Assembly: GCA_934378145.1 (NCBI GenBank)
Contig: CAKXXW010000001.1
Span: forward strand, 1 to 64,000
Reading direction: 5' to 3'
DNA from: an uncultured Eubacteriales bacterium
Lineage (GTDB): Bacteria; Bacillota; Clostridia; Oscillospirales; CAG-272
Length of the DNA: 64,000 bases
Shown here: positions 24,440 to 32,831 of the stretch, piece after piece
Layout of the letters: each line of letters starts with the position of its first letter
Numbering within the stretch: the first letter of the stretch is position 1
Made by a program: the position numbers and the translations under genes
The notes under the pieces: generated by a model
Databases searched by the model: none
The model's input: the letters and a program-made list of their open reading frames with translations, nothing else
Told to the model about the DNA's origin: nothing

Positions 24440-25417
24440 TCAAAGTTTCTTTTCTATCTCGGGGATAAGCCTTGCGGCATATTCCATATAGCCGAGGTCG
24501 TTCGGATGAAGCCTCTGATCCGAATAAAACTCGCTCGTGTGCGGCGTGAGATTATAACCGTCGATGACATTGAAGCCGCACGATGCAGCCTTGTCGGCTA
24601 TGTATTTAACGGCTTCAAAGTAGCTGCCGAACTTCGTGACCTTGTCCTTGTCCCCTCTCCAGAGCGGAGTAAGGACAAATATCTTTGCCGTCGGATAAAG
24701 CACCGCGAGCTTTTCAAGGAAGGCGTCGGTATTCGCAAAGAAGACATCACGCGTAAGTCCCGACCAGTCATTCGTGCCGTAGGCGACGGTAACTATGTCA
24801 GGATCGTAGCCAAGCTCCTTTGTAAGCAGCTCGGGAACGAATCTTTCGCCTCCGATGCACTGGTTGACGGAATAGGCATCAAAGTGCCTTGCAAGCTGGT
24901 TCGTGTATGACAGCGACGGAAACACCGCGTCATAGCCCTGCGATATGGAATCGCCGTAGCAGAGCATCCTGCACATTGCGGGAACGGGCGCAAAGCTCGC
25001 GCCGTCGTCAAGGGTTATGTCCTTCAGCACCGCGCCGGTAAGGTTCGGGAGCCAGACGCTTATCCTGTGCTCGCCCTCGGGGATATTTTTCAGCTTTACC
25101 TCGCCTTTCATTATCCACATCGGGTTTTCGCCGCAGTGGAGAGTCATCACTCCGTCGACATAAATATCGAAATAGTAAAATTTACGGCTCGAGCCGGGCG
25201 TCACCGTGTAGGAAAAGGCGAGGCTGCCCGAATCGGTCATAAATTCAAGGCTTATGCCCGATGTCGCCGTAGTCTTCATATAGTGTCCGGCGTTTGTATC
25301 CTTATAATGCTGCATCTGCCAATCGCGGAAGCGGTAAAAATGAAATCCGTCCTCTTTTTCCGCAAAGTCAAGGTAGCCCCTTGCAGCGCTTTTTACCTGT
25401 TCTGCTGTTAAAACCAT
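24440..25417 (-). CDS. SGNH/GDSL-type esterase with N-terminal beta-sandwich domain
   Basis: A 325-residue two-domain hydrolase. Residues 1-130 look like a jelly-roll/carbohydrate-esterase accessory domain (IYVDGVMTLH, GEHRISVWLP). The catalytic SGNH domain follows: block I CYGDSISQG near 152, a glycine in block II, AYGTNDW near 210 for block III, and block V HPNDLGYMEY near 305 with the catalytic Asp and His. This arrangement matches carbohydrate esterases of family CE2-like type that deacetylate sugars. No signal peptide is visible, so the substrate would be intracellular. It lies between murD and the M42 peptidases in the operon. Confidence 0.86.
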   Translation of the reverse strand: MVLTAEQVKSAARGYLDFAEKEDGFHFYRFRDWQMQHYKDTNAGHYMKTTATSGISLEFMTDSGSLAFSYTVTPGSSRKFYYFDIYVDGVMTLHCGENPMWIMKGEVKLKNIPEGEHRISVWLPNLTGAVLKDITLDDGASFAPVPAMCRMLCYGDSISQGYDAVFPSLSYTNQLARHFDAYSVNQCIGGERFVPELLTKELGYDPDIVTVAYGTNDWSGLTRDVFFANTDAFLEKLAVLYPTAKIFVLTPLWRGDKDKVTKFGSYFEAVKYIADKAASCGFNVIDGYNLTPHTSEFYSDQRLHPNDLGYMEYAARLIPEIEKKL

Positions 25418-25433
25418 TTTTTCATCCTTCTTT

Positions 25434-26888
25434 TTATAGTGAATTGATTATTTTCCTGAATCTTTCGCCGCGCTCCTCGAAATTCTTAAAGGCATCGAAT
25501 GATGCGCAGGCGGGCGACAGAAGCACGACATCTCCGCTCTCCGCCACATTCGCCGCGGCAAGGACAGCCTCTTCAAATCCGCTTCTCTCGATCAGCTCGA
25601 ACAAGCCATCGCGATAATCCGGACAGGCAAGGATAGCTTCCTTTATCTTTCCCGCAGTGTTTCCCGTCAGTACGACCTTTTTCGCGTGGGCGCAGAGCGA
25701 GAGCGCCAGCGGCTCAAAGGGGATATGCTTGTCATACCCGCCGCAGATGATTATGACCTTCTCTTCCCCGAATGCCGAAAGTGCCGCCGCCGTTCTTGTG
25801 GGACTCGAATCTATCGAACTGTTGAAGAATCTCACACCGTCCTTTTCCCTCACGGGTTCGAGCCGGTGAGGCACACCGGTAAATTCCCGTGCGACTTTAA
25901 GGAAAGTCCTGTTTGCCGCCTCCCCAATCGTCAGCGCCATCGCCGTCATATAGTTTTCGATGTTGTGGACTCCGGGGAGCCGTATCTCCGACACATCGAG
26001 AAGCTCCTGCACTTTGTTCGGAGCATCTTCCCAGACAATTTTTCCGTCACGGATAAATATCGCCGAGGCTCTCTCTATCCCTCCGGTTATCTCGGAAAGG
26101 CCGCTCCGCTTCGATGAGAAGAAAACGGTGTGATGTCCTGTCTCCGCGGCAAATTCGATGCCGGCCTGACGCGAAAAATCATTTTCGGCGTTCACGACGA
26201 GCCACGATGCCGGCGGAGAGAAAATATTTTTCTTCGCCCGGGCATACTCCGAAAGGTCGGTGTGCCAATCAAGGTGATTCGGCGCGATATTCGTTATCGC
26301 GGCGCGGCGCGTGCCTATCTTCATCGTCATAAGCTGAAAGCTCGAAAGCTCTATCACCGCATAATCACGGTCGGTCATCTCGTCTATGTGCGGCAGCAGA
26401 GGCTCGCCTATGTTTCCCCCGACGAAGACCCTCCTCCATTCGGGACGGCTCGACTTCAAAAAAAGCGAGGTCAGGGTCGTCGAGGTGGTCTTCCCGTCGC
26501 TCCCCGTTATCCCGATCGTCGTTACCTTCTTATCGGCGGCAAGCTCCAGGAAAAGCTCCATTTCCGACGAAAGGAATGCGCCCTTTTTCACCGCTTCCGC
26601 GATCTGCGGAATATCCGGACGCAGCCCCGGTGATCGGAATATGACCGTTTCGGCTTCGTGACCCTTACCGATGCCGTCAAGGTAGCCTTCTCCGGTCACG
26701 AGGGTCACTCCGAGAGCTTCAAGCTCGTCGGCAAGATCCCCGAGCGCCTCACGCGGCTTTCTGTCTCTGCCGGTTATTTTCGTCACACCGTGAGATGCGA
26801 GAAAGCGGCAAAGCGGTATGTTCGATTTACCGAGTCCTATGACCTCGGAATATCCGTTCCGTATATTTTCGGGAAGCACTACAGCCAT
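25434..26888 (-). CDS. murD: UDP-N-acetylmuramoyl-L-alanine--D-glutamate ligase
   Basis: Cytoplasmic ATP-dependent ligase that adds D-glutamate to UDP-MurNAc-L-Ala in peptidoglycan synthesis. The 484 residues show an N-terminal Rossmann domain (VIGLGKSNIPL near 16), the Mur ligase P-loop GITGSDGKTTSTT near 125, LSSFQL near 180, NIAPNHLDWH near 198, GVHNIENYMTA near 310 and FFNSSIDSSPTRT near 352. The length is somewhat above the usual 450. Unlike in most bacteria it is not in a dcw cluster. It is the first gene of the operon and has its own promoter. Confidence 0.94.
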   Translation of the reverse strand: MAVVLPENIRNGYSEVIGLGKSNIPLCRFLASHGVTKITGRDRKPREALGDLADELEALGVTLVTGEGYLDGIGKGHEAETVIFRSPGLRPDIPQIAEAVKKGAFLSSEMELFLELAADKKVTTIGITGSDGKTTSTTLTSLFLKSSRPEWRRVFVGGNIGEPLLPHIDEMTDRDYAVIELSSFQLMTMKIGTRRAAITNIAPNHLDWHTDLSEYARAKKNIFSPPASWLVVNAENDFSRQAGIEFAAETGHHTVFFSSKRSGLSEITGGIERASAIFIRDGKIVWEDAPNKVQELLDVSEIRLPGVHNIENYMTAMALTIGEAANRTFLKVAREFTGVPHRLEPVREKDGVRFFNSSIDSSPTRTAAALSAFGEEKVIIICGGYDKHIPFEPLALSLCAHAKKVVLTGNTAGKIKEAILACPDYRDGLFELIERSGFEEAVLAAANVAESGDVVLLSPACASFDAFKNFEERGERFRKIINSL

Positions 26889-26923
26889 ATTATCCCCCCC
26901 TTAAAAACAAAAGTATTTATTAT

Positions 26924-26952
26924 ATTATATCTTATAACTTCCCTTTCTGCAA
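26924..26952 (-). promoter_or_regulatory. Promoter of the murD operon
   Basis: On the minus strand, -35 TTGCAG at 26952-26947 and -10 TATAAT at 26929-26924 with a 17-bp spacer; a second overlapping TATAAT follows directly downstream. Confidence 0.78.
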
Positions 26953-26982
26953 GTAGGATTGCGAAATTTTTCCGATTTGCTC

Positions 26983-27011
26983 TTTTCAAACGGCAAAGGT
27001 TATGTTATAAT
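26983..27011 (+). promoter_or_regulatory. Promoter of the ParE/GyrB-like gene
   Basis: -35 TTTTCA at 26983-26988 and -10 TATAAT at 27006-27011 with a 17-bp spacer ending in ATGT, an extended -10. It is divergent from and about 30 bases away from the murD promoter. Confidence 0.68.
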
Positions 27012-27056
27012 ATAATTTGGAATATTGTATTTACTCTTATTATGAGGAGCATATAA

Positions 27057-29069
27057 ATGGCTGAAAAGATCAAACAGGCAAAAGCAGCACAGGAATACAA
27101 CGATCAAAGCATCAAGTCGCTCAAAGGCGAGGACAGGGTCAGGAAACGCCCCGGCGTCATATTCGGCTCGGACGGGCTTGAGGGATGCGAACATTCGTTC
27201 TTCGAGATACTCTCAAACGCTGTCGACGAAGCGCGCGACGGTCACGGAAACGAGATAAAGGTCACAGCGTTCCTTGACCATTCGATAGAAGTAGACGACC
27301 ACGGACGCGGAGTACCGCTCGGCTGGAACGAACCCGAGGGCAGGTATAACTGGGACCTCATTTACTGCGAGCTTTACGCCGGAGGAAAATACGAAAACAA
27401 CTCGGGCAATTCGGCTTACGAATACTCTCTCGGACTCAACGGACTCGGCGCATGCGCCACGCAGTACAGCTCTGAATATATGCGTGTCGAATCCTATGAC
27501 GGAACATACTGCCGCTCGATAGAATTCAGAAAGGGCAGACCCGTGACAGGCGAACTTGAAGAGCGCGAGCTTTCAAGAAGCGAGCGCCGCACCGGCACCG
27601 TAATACGCTGGAAGCCCGACCTTGAGGTCTTCACCGACATAAACATCCCCCATATATTCTTCGCCGATGTGCTGAAGCGCCAGTCGGTCGTAAACCCCGG
27701 GATATGCTTCGTTCTTAAGCTCGAACAGCCCGACCACAGCTTCACAAGTCAGGAATTCATCTATGAAAACGGCATCTCGGACTATGTTTCGGAGCTTGCC
27801 GGCGATACGGCGATGACCCAGCCGGTGCTATGGCACCTTGAAACACAAGGACGCGACCGCGCCGACAAGGACGAGTACAAGCTCCGCGCCGATTTCTCCT
27901 TCTGCGTGTCTAATACCGTCAATGTCATCGAATATTACCATAACTCAAGCTACCTCGAACACGGCGGTTCTCCCGACAAGGCGGTAAGGATAGCCTTCAC
28001 CTACGCGCTCGACAAATACCTCAAGGCAAACGGCAAATATACGAAGAACGAAGCAAAGATAAACTTTCAGGACATCGCCGACTGCCTCATTTATGTCAGC
28101 AACAGCTTCTCTACCCTTACTTCGTATGAAAATCAGACGAAGAAGTCGATAACGAACACCTTCATTTACGAGGCGATGTGCGATTTTCTCAAGCACAACC
28201 TTGAGATCTACTTCACCGAAAACCCGAACGAAGCCGAAACATTCGCAAATCAGGTGCTTGTAAACAAGCGCAGCCGCGAATCCGCCGAAAGCACAAGGCT
28301 CAATATAAAGAAAAAGCTCACAGGCTCGATAGACCTCTCAAATCGCGTCGAAAAATTCGTCAACTGCCGATCGAAGGATCCCGCGGTGCGCGAGCTTTAC
28401 ATCGTTGAGGGAGATTCGGCACTCACCTCCTGCAAACTCGGGCGAATTGCCGAATTCCAGGCGATAATCCCCGTCAGAGGAAAAACGCTCAACTGCCTCA
28501 AATGCAACTACGAGAGGATCTTCAAGAGCGAGATCATCACGGATCTTCTGAAGGTCATCGGATGCGGCGTCGAGATCTCCGGCAAGGTCAAGGGCGACAT
28601 AGCCTCCTTCGACATAAACCAGCTTCGCTGGTCGAAGATAATAATCTGCACCGATGCCGACGAGGACGGATTCCAGATCCGCACCCTGCTCCTCACGATG
28701 TTCTACCGCCTGCTCCCCACCCTCATAAAAGAAGGAAAAGTCTTCATCGCGGAATCTCCGCTCTTTGAGATCACCGCAAAGGACAAGACCTACTTTGCCT
28801 ACGACGAATTCGAGAAGGCAAAGATACTGAAAAAGCTCGAGGGCAAGAAATACACCCTCCAGCGTTCGAAGGGGCTCGGCGAAAACAGCCCGCAGATGAT
28901 GTTTGACACGACGATGAATCCGGCAACGCGCCGGCTCATCGCGATCCGTCCGGCTGACACAAAAGCCACCGCGTGGATATTCGAAACGCTTCTCGGCGAC
29001 AGCATCGCCGACCGCAAGCAGTTTATCAGCGACCACGGTGCGGAGTATATAAAGGAGGCGGACATCTGA
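27057..29069 (+). CDS. Divergent type IIA DNA topoisomerase B subunit (ParE/GyrB-like)
   Basis: The ATPase and TOPRIM half of a type IIA topoisomerase. The GHKL ATPase has E50, N54 and D57 in FFEILSNAVDEA, DDHGRGVP near 80 and the transducer lysine in YENQTKKS near 360. The TOPRIM part has IVEGDSA near 449, IPVRGKTLN near 471, CTDADEDGFQIR near 528 and KGLGENSPQMMFDTTM near 607. All catalytic positions are kept, but the spacing and wording differ strongly from standard GyrB/ParE (for example EGDSALTSCK for EGDSAGGSAK). At 670 residues it is slightly long. No GyrA/ParC-like partner lies in this window: plsY starts at its stop codon (TGATG). Confidence 0.85.
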   Translation: MAEKIKQAKAAQEYNDQSIKSLKGEDRVRKRPGVIFGSDGLEGCEHSFFEILSNAVDEARDGHGNEIKVTAFLDHSIEVDDHGRGVPLGWNEPEGRYNWDLIYCELYAGGKYENNSGNSAYEYSLGLNGLGACATQYSSEYMRVESYDGTYCRSIEFRKGRPVTGELEERELSRSERRTGTVIRWKPDLEVFTDINIPHIFFADVLKRQSVVNPGICFVLKLEQPDHSFTSQEFIYENGISDYVSELAGDTAMTQPVLWHLETQGRDRADKDEYKLRADFSFCVSNTVNVIEYYHNSSYLEHGGSPDKAVRIAFTYALDKYLKANGKYTKNEAKINFQDIADCLIYVSNSFSTLTSYENQTKKSITNTFIYEAMCDFLKHNLEIYFTENPNEAETFANQVLVNKRSRESAESTRLNIKKKLTGSIDLSNRVEKFVNCRSKDPAVRELYIVEGDSALTSCKLGRIAEFQAIIPVRGKTLNCLKCNYERIFKSEIITDLLKVIGCGVEISGKVKGDIASFDINQLRWSKIIICTDADEDGFQIRTLLLTMFYRLLPTLIKEGKVFIAESPLFEITAKDKTYFAYDEFEKAKILKKLEGKKYTLQRSKGLGENSPQMMFDTTMNPATRRLIAIRPADTKATAWIFETLLGDSIADRKQFISDHGAEYIKEADI

Positions 29070-29974
29070 TGAATTACTTTGACAGATTCTGCGTTGTCGG
29101 GGTCGCGAGGAGCCTTGTACTCTCGAATCTCGGAGAGGGCGCTACGAACTCGCCCGTGTATATCGTCTTCTTTGTCCTCTCGATAGCGGCGATAATCGCA
29201 GCGGCATATTTTCTCGGCGGGATAAACTTTGCGATCATCATATCAAAGAAAAAATTCGGTGCCGACATACGCGACTACGGCTCGGGCAACGCCGGAATGA
29301 CGAATATGATGCGCACATTCGGAAAAAAGGCGGGTATCATTACCTTTGTCGGAGACATAGGAAAAACAGTCGTCGCATGCCTGCTCGGTTATCTCCTTCT
29401 CGGAAGGCTCGGCGCCTTCGTCGCGGGACTTTTCTGCATGGTGGGTCATATGTTCCCCGCCGCATATAAGTTCAAAGGCGGCAAGGGGGTCGCCTGCGCC
29501 CTCGCAACGATCCTTATGACCGATGTCGGAAACCCCTTTATGTATCACATACCGCTCGTACTCGTCCTGACCCTCATCATATTTGCCGCGGTCTACCTTG
29601 TATCGAAATACATCTCGCTCGCGGCGATAATGAGTATGCTCATTTACCCTATGATCCTCTTCGTTTTCGAGAATGTCTCGATGTCTACTATCTCGGGAGA
29701 TGAGACAGTGATGAAGGACCCCGCGGTATCCTTCTATGCCATAGATTTCGCATACTACATCATAATAGCCCTGCTTATGACGACGCTCGTCGTGTTCATG
29801 CACAGGGCGAATATCGGGCGGCTCTTCCGCGGTAAGGAATCGAAGACCTACCTCGGCAAAAAGAAACCGGCTCCCCTTTACGAACAGCAGCAGGAGGAGG
29901 AAAAGAACACAGCCTCCGAAAGTTCCCAAAAGACAGGAAAAAACAATGGAAAACGCAAAAACAAACGCAAATAA
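29069..29974 (+). CDS. plsY: Glycerol-3-phosphate acyltransferase PlsY
   Basis: Membrane enzyme that transfers the acyl group of acyl-phosphate (made by PlsX) to glycerol-3-phosphate, the first step of phospholipid synthesis. Of 301 residues, the three family motifs are present: GSGNAGMTNMMRT near 72, GHMFPAAYKFKGGKGVA near 128 and HRANIGRLFRGKE near 257, in a five- to seven-helix membrane core. It carries two additions to the usual 200-residue enzyme: an N-terminal segment with an extra hydrophobic helix, and a charged tail of about 35 residues rich in Glu, Gln and Lys. An AAAGGAGG site precedes the ATG, which overlaps the topoisomerase stop. plsX lies 25 kb away. Confidence 0.92.
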   Translation: MNYFDRFCVVGVARSLVLSNLGEGATNSPVYIVFFVLSIAAIIAAAYFLGGINFAIIISKKKFGADIRDYGSGNAGMTNMMRTFGKKAGIITFVGDIGKTVVACLLGYLLLGRLGAFVAGLFCMVGHMFPAAYKFKGGKGVACALATILMTDVGNPFMYHIPLVLVLTLIIFAAVYLVSKYISLAAIMSMLIYPMILFVFENVSMSTISGDETVMKDPAVSFYAIDFAYYIIIALLMTTLVVFMHRANIGRLFRGKESKTYLGKKKPAPLYEQQQEEEKNTASESSQKTGKNNGKRKNKRK

Positions 29975-31109
29975 GGCATCCGAACTGCTCAAAGAATCCT
30001 TTCTGTCACTCAGCCTCAGAAAAGCGGTATTCTCAAAGCCCGAAGACCGCGGGCTTGTCCGTGCAGTCGCGGTCTCAAAGCTCATCGGCGGCAGAACGGC
30101 TTTGCAACTTGAAATATTTCACTCTGACAACAAGGCGACCCACAAAAACCTGTTCTTCGCGGATGACGGATCGGATGCGGAACTCGAAAAAATGTTTGCC
30201 TCGTTCCGTCAGGTCAATATAATGACCACCGCGGGAGATTGCGAATACCGCCGCTCGGCATCGGGGAACGATGTCCTGCTCGGCGGAGACCGGCTGCGCG
30301 CAAGCCTCGGAAAGACTCACGAAAAGCTCTCCCCCGCCGCAAACAACAAGGAAAAGAATCATATCCTCCGCGGAGACGAGCCTTTCCTTATCGCGCTCGG
30401 GATCAGTGACGAAAGGGGCAGACCGCATGACAAGAAGCTCCCGAAGCTCCGTCAGATCAACCGCTTCCTCGAATATGTCAGGGATATAGAAAAGTACCTT
30501 CCGAAGGAAGGCACGCTTCACATATGCGATCTCTGCTGCGGAAAAAGCTATCTGTCCTTTGCCGTCTATCACTATTTTGCGAATATCCGTCGCCGCGATG
30601 TGAAAATGACCGGTGCCGACCTCAAAGCGGATGTCATCGAATACTGTAACTCTGTGGCGGCGTCTCTCGGCTTTACGGGACTCAGCTTTATCTGCACAGA
30701 TGTAAAGCTCTTCTGTCCGGATACACTTCCCGCGCTTGTCATTTCACTGCACGCCTGCGACACCGCGACCGACATCGTGCTTGAAAAGGGTGCCGGCTGG
30801 CGCGCGCCCGTGATACTCTCGACGCCCTGCTGTCACCACTATATGAATCACAACCTTGACTGCCCGTGCCTGTCGTTCATCTCGGAACATTCCATGCTGA
30901 GGCAGAAATTCTGCGACGCGGCGACCGATGCACTGAGAGCCAAGAAGCTCGAAGCCGAGGGCTACTCTGTCGATGCGGTCGAGCTTGTCGACCCCGACGA
31001 CACGCCGAAGAATATCCTTCTCCGCGCCGTTCTCAGGGGCGGTCCCGATGAAGCGGCGAAAAAGGAATACCTTGCCGCCTACTCATTCCTCTACGGTAAA
31101 AAAGAATGA
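29946..31109 (+). CDS. Class I SAM-dependent methyltransferase (Methyltransf_32-like)
   Basis: A 387-residue cytoplasmic methyltransferase. The SAM-binding motif I is CDLCCGKSYLSFAVYHY near residue 196, followed by MTGADLKADVIEYC near 219 and an active-site region LVISLHACDTATD near 263 and STPCCHHY near 288. This matches the METTL25/GSTCD-like Methyltransf_32 group, whose bacterial substrates are not established. The cysteine and histidine cluster CCHHY...CPC could bind metal. It overlaps the plsY tail by 29 bases and the next gene by 4 (ATGA), so all three are cotranscribed. Confidence 0.8.
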   Translation: MENAKTNANKASELLKESFLSLSLRKAVFSKPEDRGLVRAVAVSKLIGGRTALQLEIFHSDNKATHKNLFFADDGSDAELEKMFASFRQVNIMTTAGDCEYRRSASGNDVLLGGDRLRASLGKTHEKLSPAANNKEKNHILRGDEPFLIALGISDERGRPHDKKLPKLRQINRFLEYVRDIEKYLPKEGTLHICDLCCGKSYLSFAVYHYFANIRRRDVKMTGADLKADVIEYCNSVAASLGFTGLSFICTDVKLFCPDTLPALVISLHACDTATDIVLEKGAGWRAPVILSTPCCHHYMNHNLDCPCLSFISEHSMLRQKFCDAATDALRAKKLEAEGYSVDAVELVDPDDTPKNILLRAVLRGGPDEAAKKEYLAAYSFLYGKKE

Positions 31110-32368
31110 CATATGTAAACGCGCGGAAATATCTTTCCGCTCACCGCGGCATACAGCCCTCGCCCGAGAGGATGAAGCTCCTCTGCCGTTACATAGACGA
31201 TCGGATCAGACACAGAAAATGCGTACACATCGCGGGGGGATCGGGAAAGACCTCCTGCGCGCTCATGCTTGCCTCGATCCTTGACACATCGGGACTGAAA
31301 ACGGGAGTCTTCACCCGCCCCGCTGCCGGAGAGGAGCGCTCGTCGATAGCTGTCGGGGGGACAGCGCTTTCCTGCACCGATTTTGCGCTCTGCACCGACA
31401 GGGTGTCGAAGGCAGCAAAGGCGATGACCGCCGATATTCTCGCGGCAAAGAGCAACACGCTTACCCAGAGCGCGTCAAAGATTACAAAAAATCTGCTCGA
31501 GGGAAAGATCTCCCCCGAGCCTTCGTATGATGAGCTTCTCTGCGCCGTCGCGCTCGTATGCTTCGCCGAAGCCCGCTGCGATGTCATGATACTTGAATGC
31601 GGGGACAGCCGCGCTGACCCTACCGGAGTGATAGAGCCGCCCGCGGTCTCGGTCATCTGCGGCAGTACACTGACACAGGAACAGCTCCGCACCGGTATAG
31701 GCATAATAAGGCGCGGCACACGAGAGGTCGTCAGCTCGGTCTCTCCGGGTGAGGCTTACAGCGCGGTACTCAACTCCTGCGTGAAAGCCGGAAGCCGCCT
31801 GACAGTTCCCGCCCGCGCCGAGCTTACACTGCTGCACCGCAACCTCGGCGGAAGGGACTTTGTGTACCGCGGAAAGGAATATCACCTTCCGCTCTGCCCC
31901 GAATATCAGGCGCAGAACGCTCTGACGGCGATAGAGGCAGCCTACGCTCTGCGCCGTACGGGAGTCTCTATCGACGGTGACTCTGTCGTACGGGGACTTG
32001 CAAAGGCAAAGGTACCCCTGCGTTTTGAACTTATCTCGCTCTCTCCCTTTATCGCCGCCGACTGCCCCGCGAGCGGGACCGACGCCGCGGCGTTCTGCGA
32101 ATCGCTGGGAGAGCTGTCGGAGTATTTCGGCAAGGACACGATACTCGTGACCCCGGAAACGGAAGGCTCGCCCGTCGGGGCGGAAATGCTGGCACTTTGC
32201 GGAATAAAGGTCAGAAATGTCCTTCATCCCTCAACCGACAGGGATATGCGTGAAACGGCAGGTACCGCCTCAGCGCTCTCAGCCGGAGAATCAATGCTTA
32301 TCCTCGGCGATCCGGATTTTACCGGCAGGGTCACATACAGTATAAGAAAGCACCTCGGCATCGGATGA
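31106..32368 (+). CDS. Degenerate FolC (folylpolyglutamate synthase)-like Mur ligase homologue
   Basis: A 420-residue protein whose plan follows folylpolyglutamate/dihydrofolate synthase: an N-terminal ARKYLSAHRGI...SPERMKLL segment, the strand VHIAGGSGKTS (residues 40-50) in place of VAGTNGKGS, a GLKTGVFTRP strand near 64, an LECGDSRADPTGV segment near 166 in place of the ExGLGGRxDATN box, and QNALTAIEAAYAL near 270. The lysine region where FolC has the carbamylated AGI-type box reads GIIRRGTREVV, and the lysine is lost. It may bind ATP but is unlikely to be a normal FolC. ATGA overlap with the upstream methyltransferase; its stop abuts the stop of the convergent gene. Confidence 0.65.
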   Translation: MTYVNARKYLSAHRGIQPSPERMKLLCRYIDDRIRHRKCVHIAGGSGKTSCALMLASILDTSGLKTGVFTRPAAGEERSSIAVGGTALSCTDFALCTDRVSKAAKAMTADILAAKSNTLTQSASKITKNLLEGKISPEPSYDELLCAVALVCFAEARCDVMILECGDSRADPTGVIEPPAVSVICGSTLTQEQLRTGIGIIRRGTREVVSSVSPGEAYSAVLNSCVKAGSRLTVPARAELTLLHRNLGGRDFVYRGKEYHLPLCPEYQAQNALTAIEAAYALRRTGVSIDGDSVVRGLAKAKVPLRFELISLSPFIAADCPASGTDAAAFCESLGELSEYFGKDTILVTPETEGSPVGAEMLALCGIKVRNVLHPSTDRDMRETAGTASALSAGESMLILGDPDFTGRVTYSIRKHLGIG

Positions 32369-32809
32369 TCAGCGGCGGCGTCTTACCATTCTCTTCGGTC
32401 TGTAAGATGCCGCAAGTCCGCCGAGTATCGCCACGGGTATCAGCGGGAGACGGGTCAGAAACGCCTTGGCAAAACCTATCCCCGCTCCCGCGAGCGGTGC
32501 TATCGCAAGTGTCAGAAGCATCATAGCTCCACCGACGAGAAGCCCGCAGAGCGCCGCCATTCCGTTGCACCTGCGGCAGGCGACAAAGCCGCCTATAAAG
32601 ACCGGAATGTAAAGTGCGGCGTATCCCGAGACCTTCACCGCCGTCCCCGCGTCGGGACAAGCAAGAGACACCCCCGCAAGGATCGCCATAAGTACGACGG
32701 CGCTCACTACCGCCGCTAAAAGTCCGATCGGCAAAGAGCCTATCGCACGGTTCGGTGTTGCCTCGACAGAAGCCCTGCGGGGCTTTTTCCTTTTCTTTGA
32801 TTCAGGCAT
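32369..32809 (-). CDS. TIGR04086-family membrane protein
   Basis: A 146-residue membrane protein with four hydrophobic helices and basic ends (KKRKKPRR at the start, KRMVRRRR at the end). The pattern LLAAVVSAVVLM, YIPVFIGGFVACRRCN, GMAALCGLLVGGAMM fits TIGR04086, a family widespread in spore-forming Firmicutes with no known biochemical role. A good AAGGAGGAC site precedes the ATG. It lies 22 bases after the P-type ATPase gene and is probably cotranscribed. Confidence 0.75.
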   Translation of the reverse strand: MPESKKRKKPRRASVEATPNRAIGSLPIGLLAAVVSAVVLMAILAGVSLACPDAGTAVKVSGYAALYIPVFIGGFVACRRCNGMAALCGLLVGGAMMLLTLAIAPLAGAGIGFAKAFLTRLPLIPVAILGGLAASYRPKRMVRRRR

Positions 32810-32831
32810 GATATGTCCTCCTTAAAAATTT

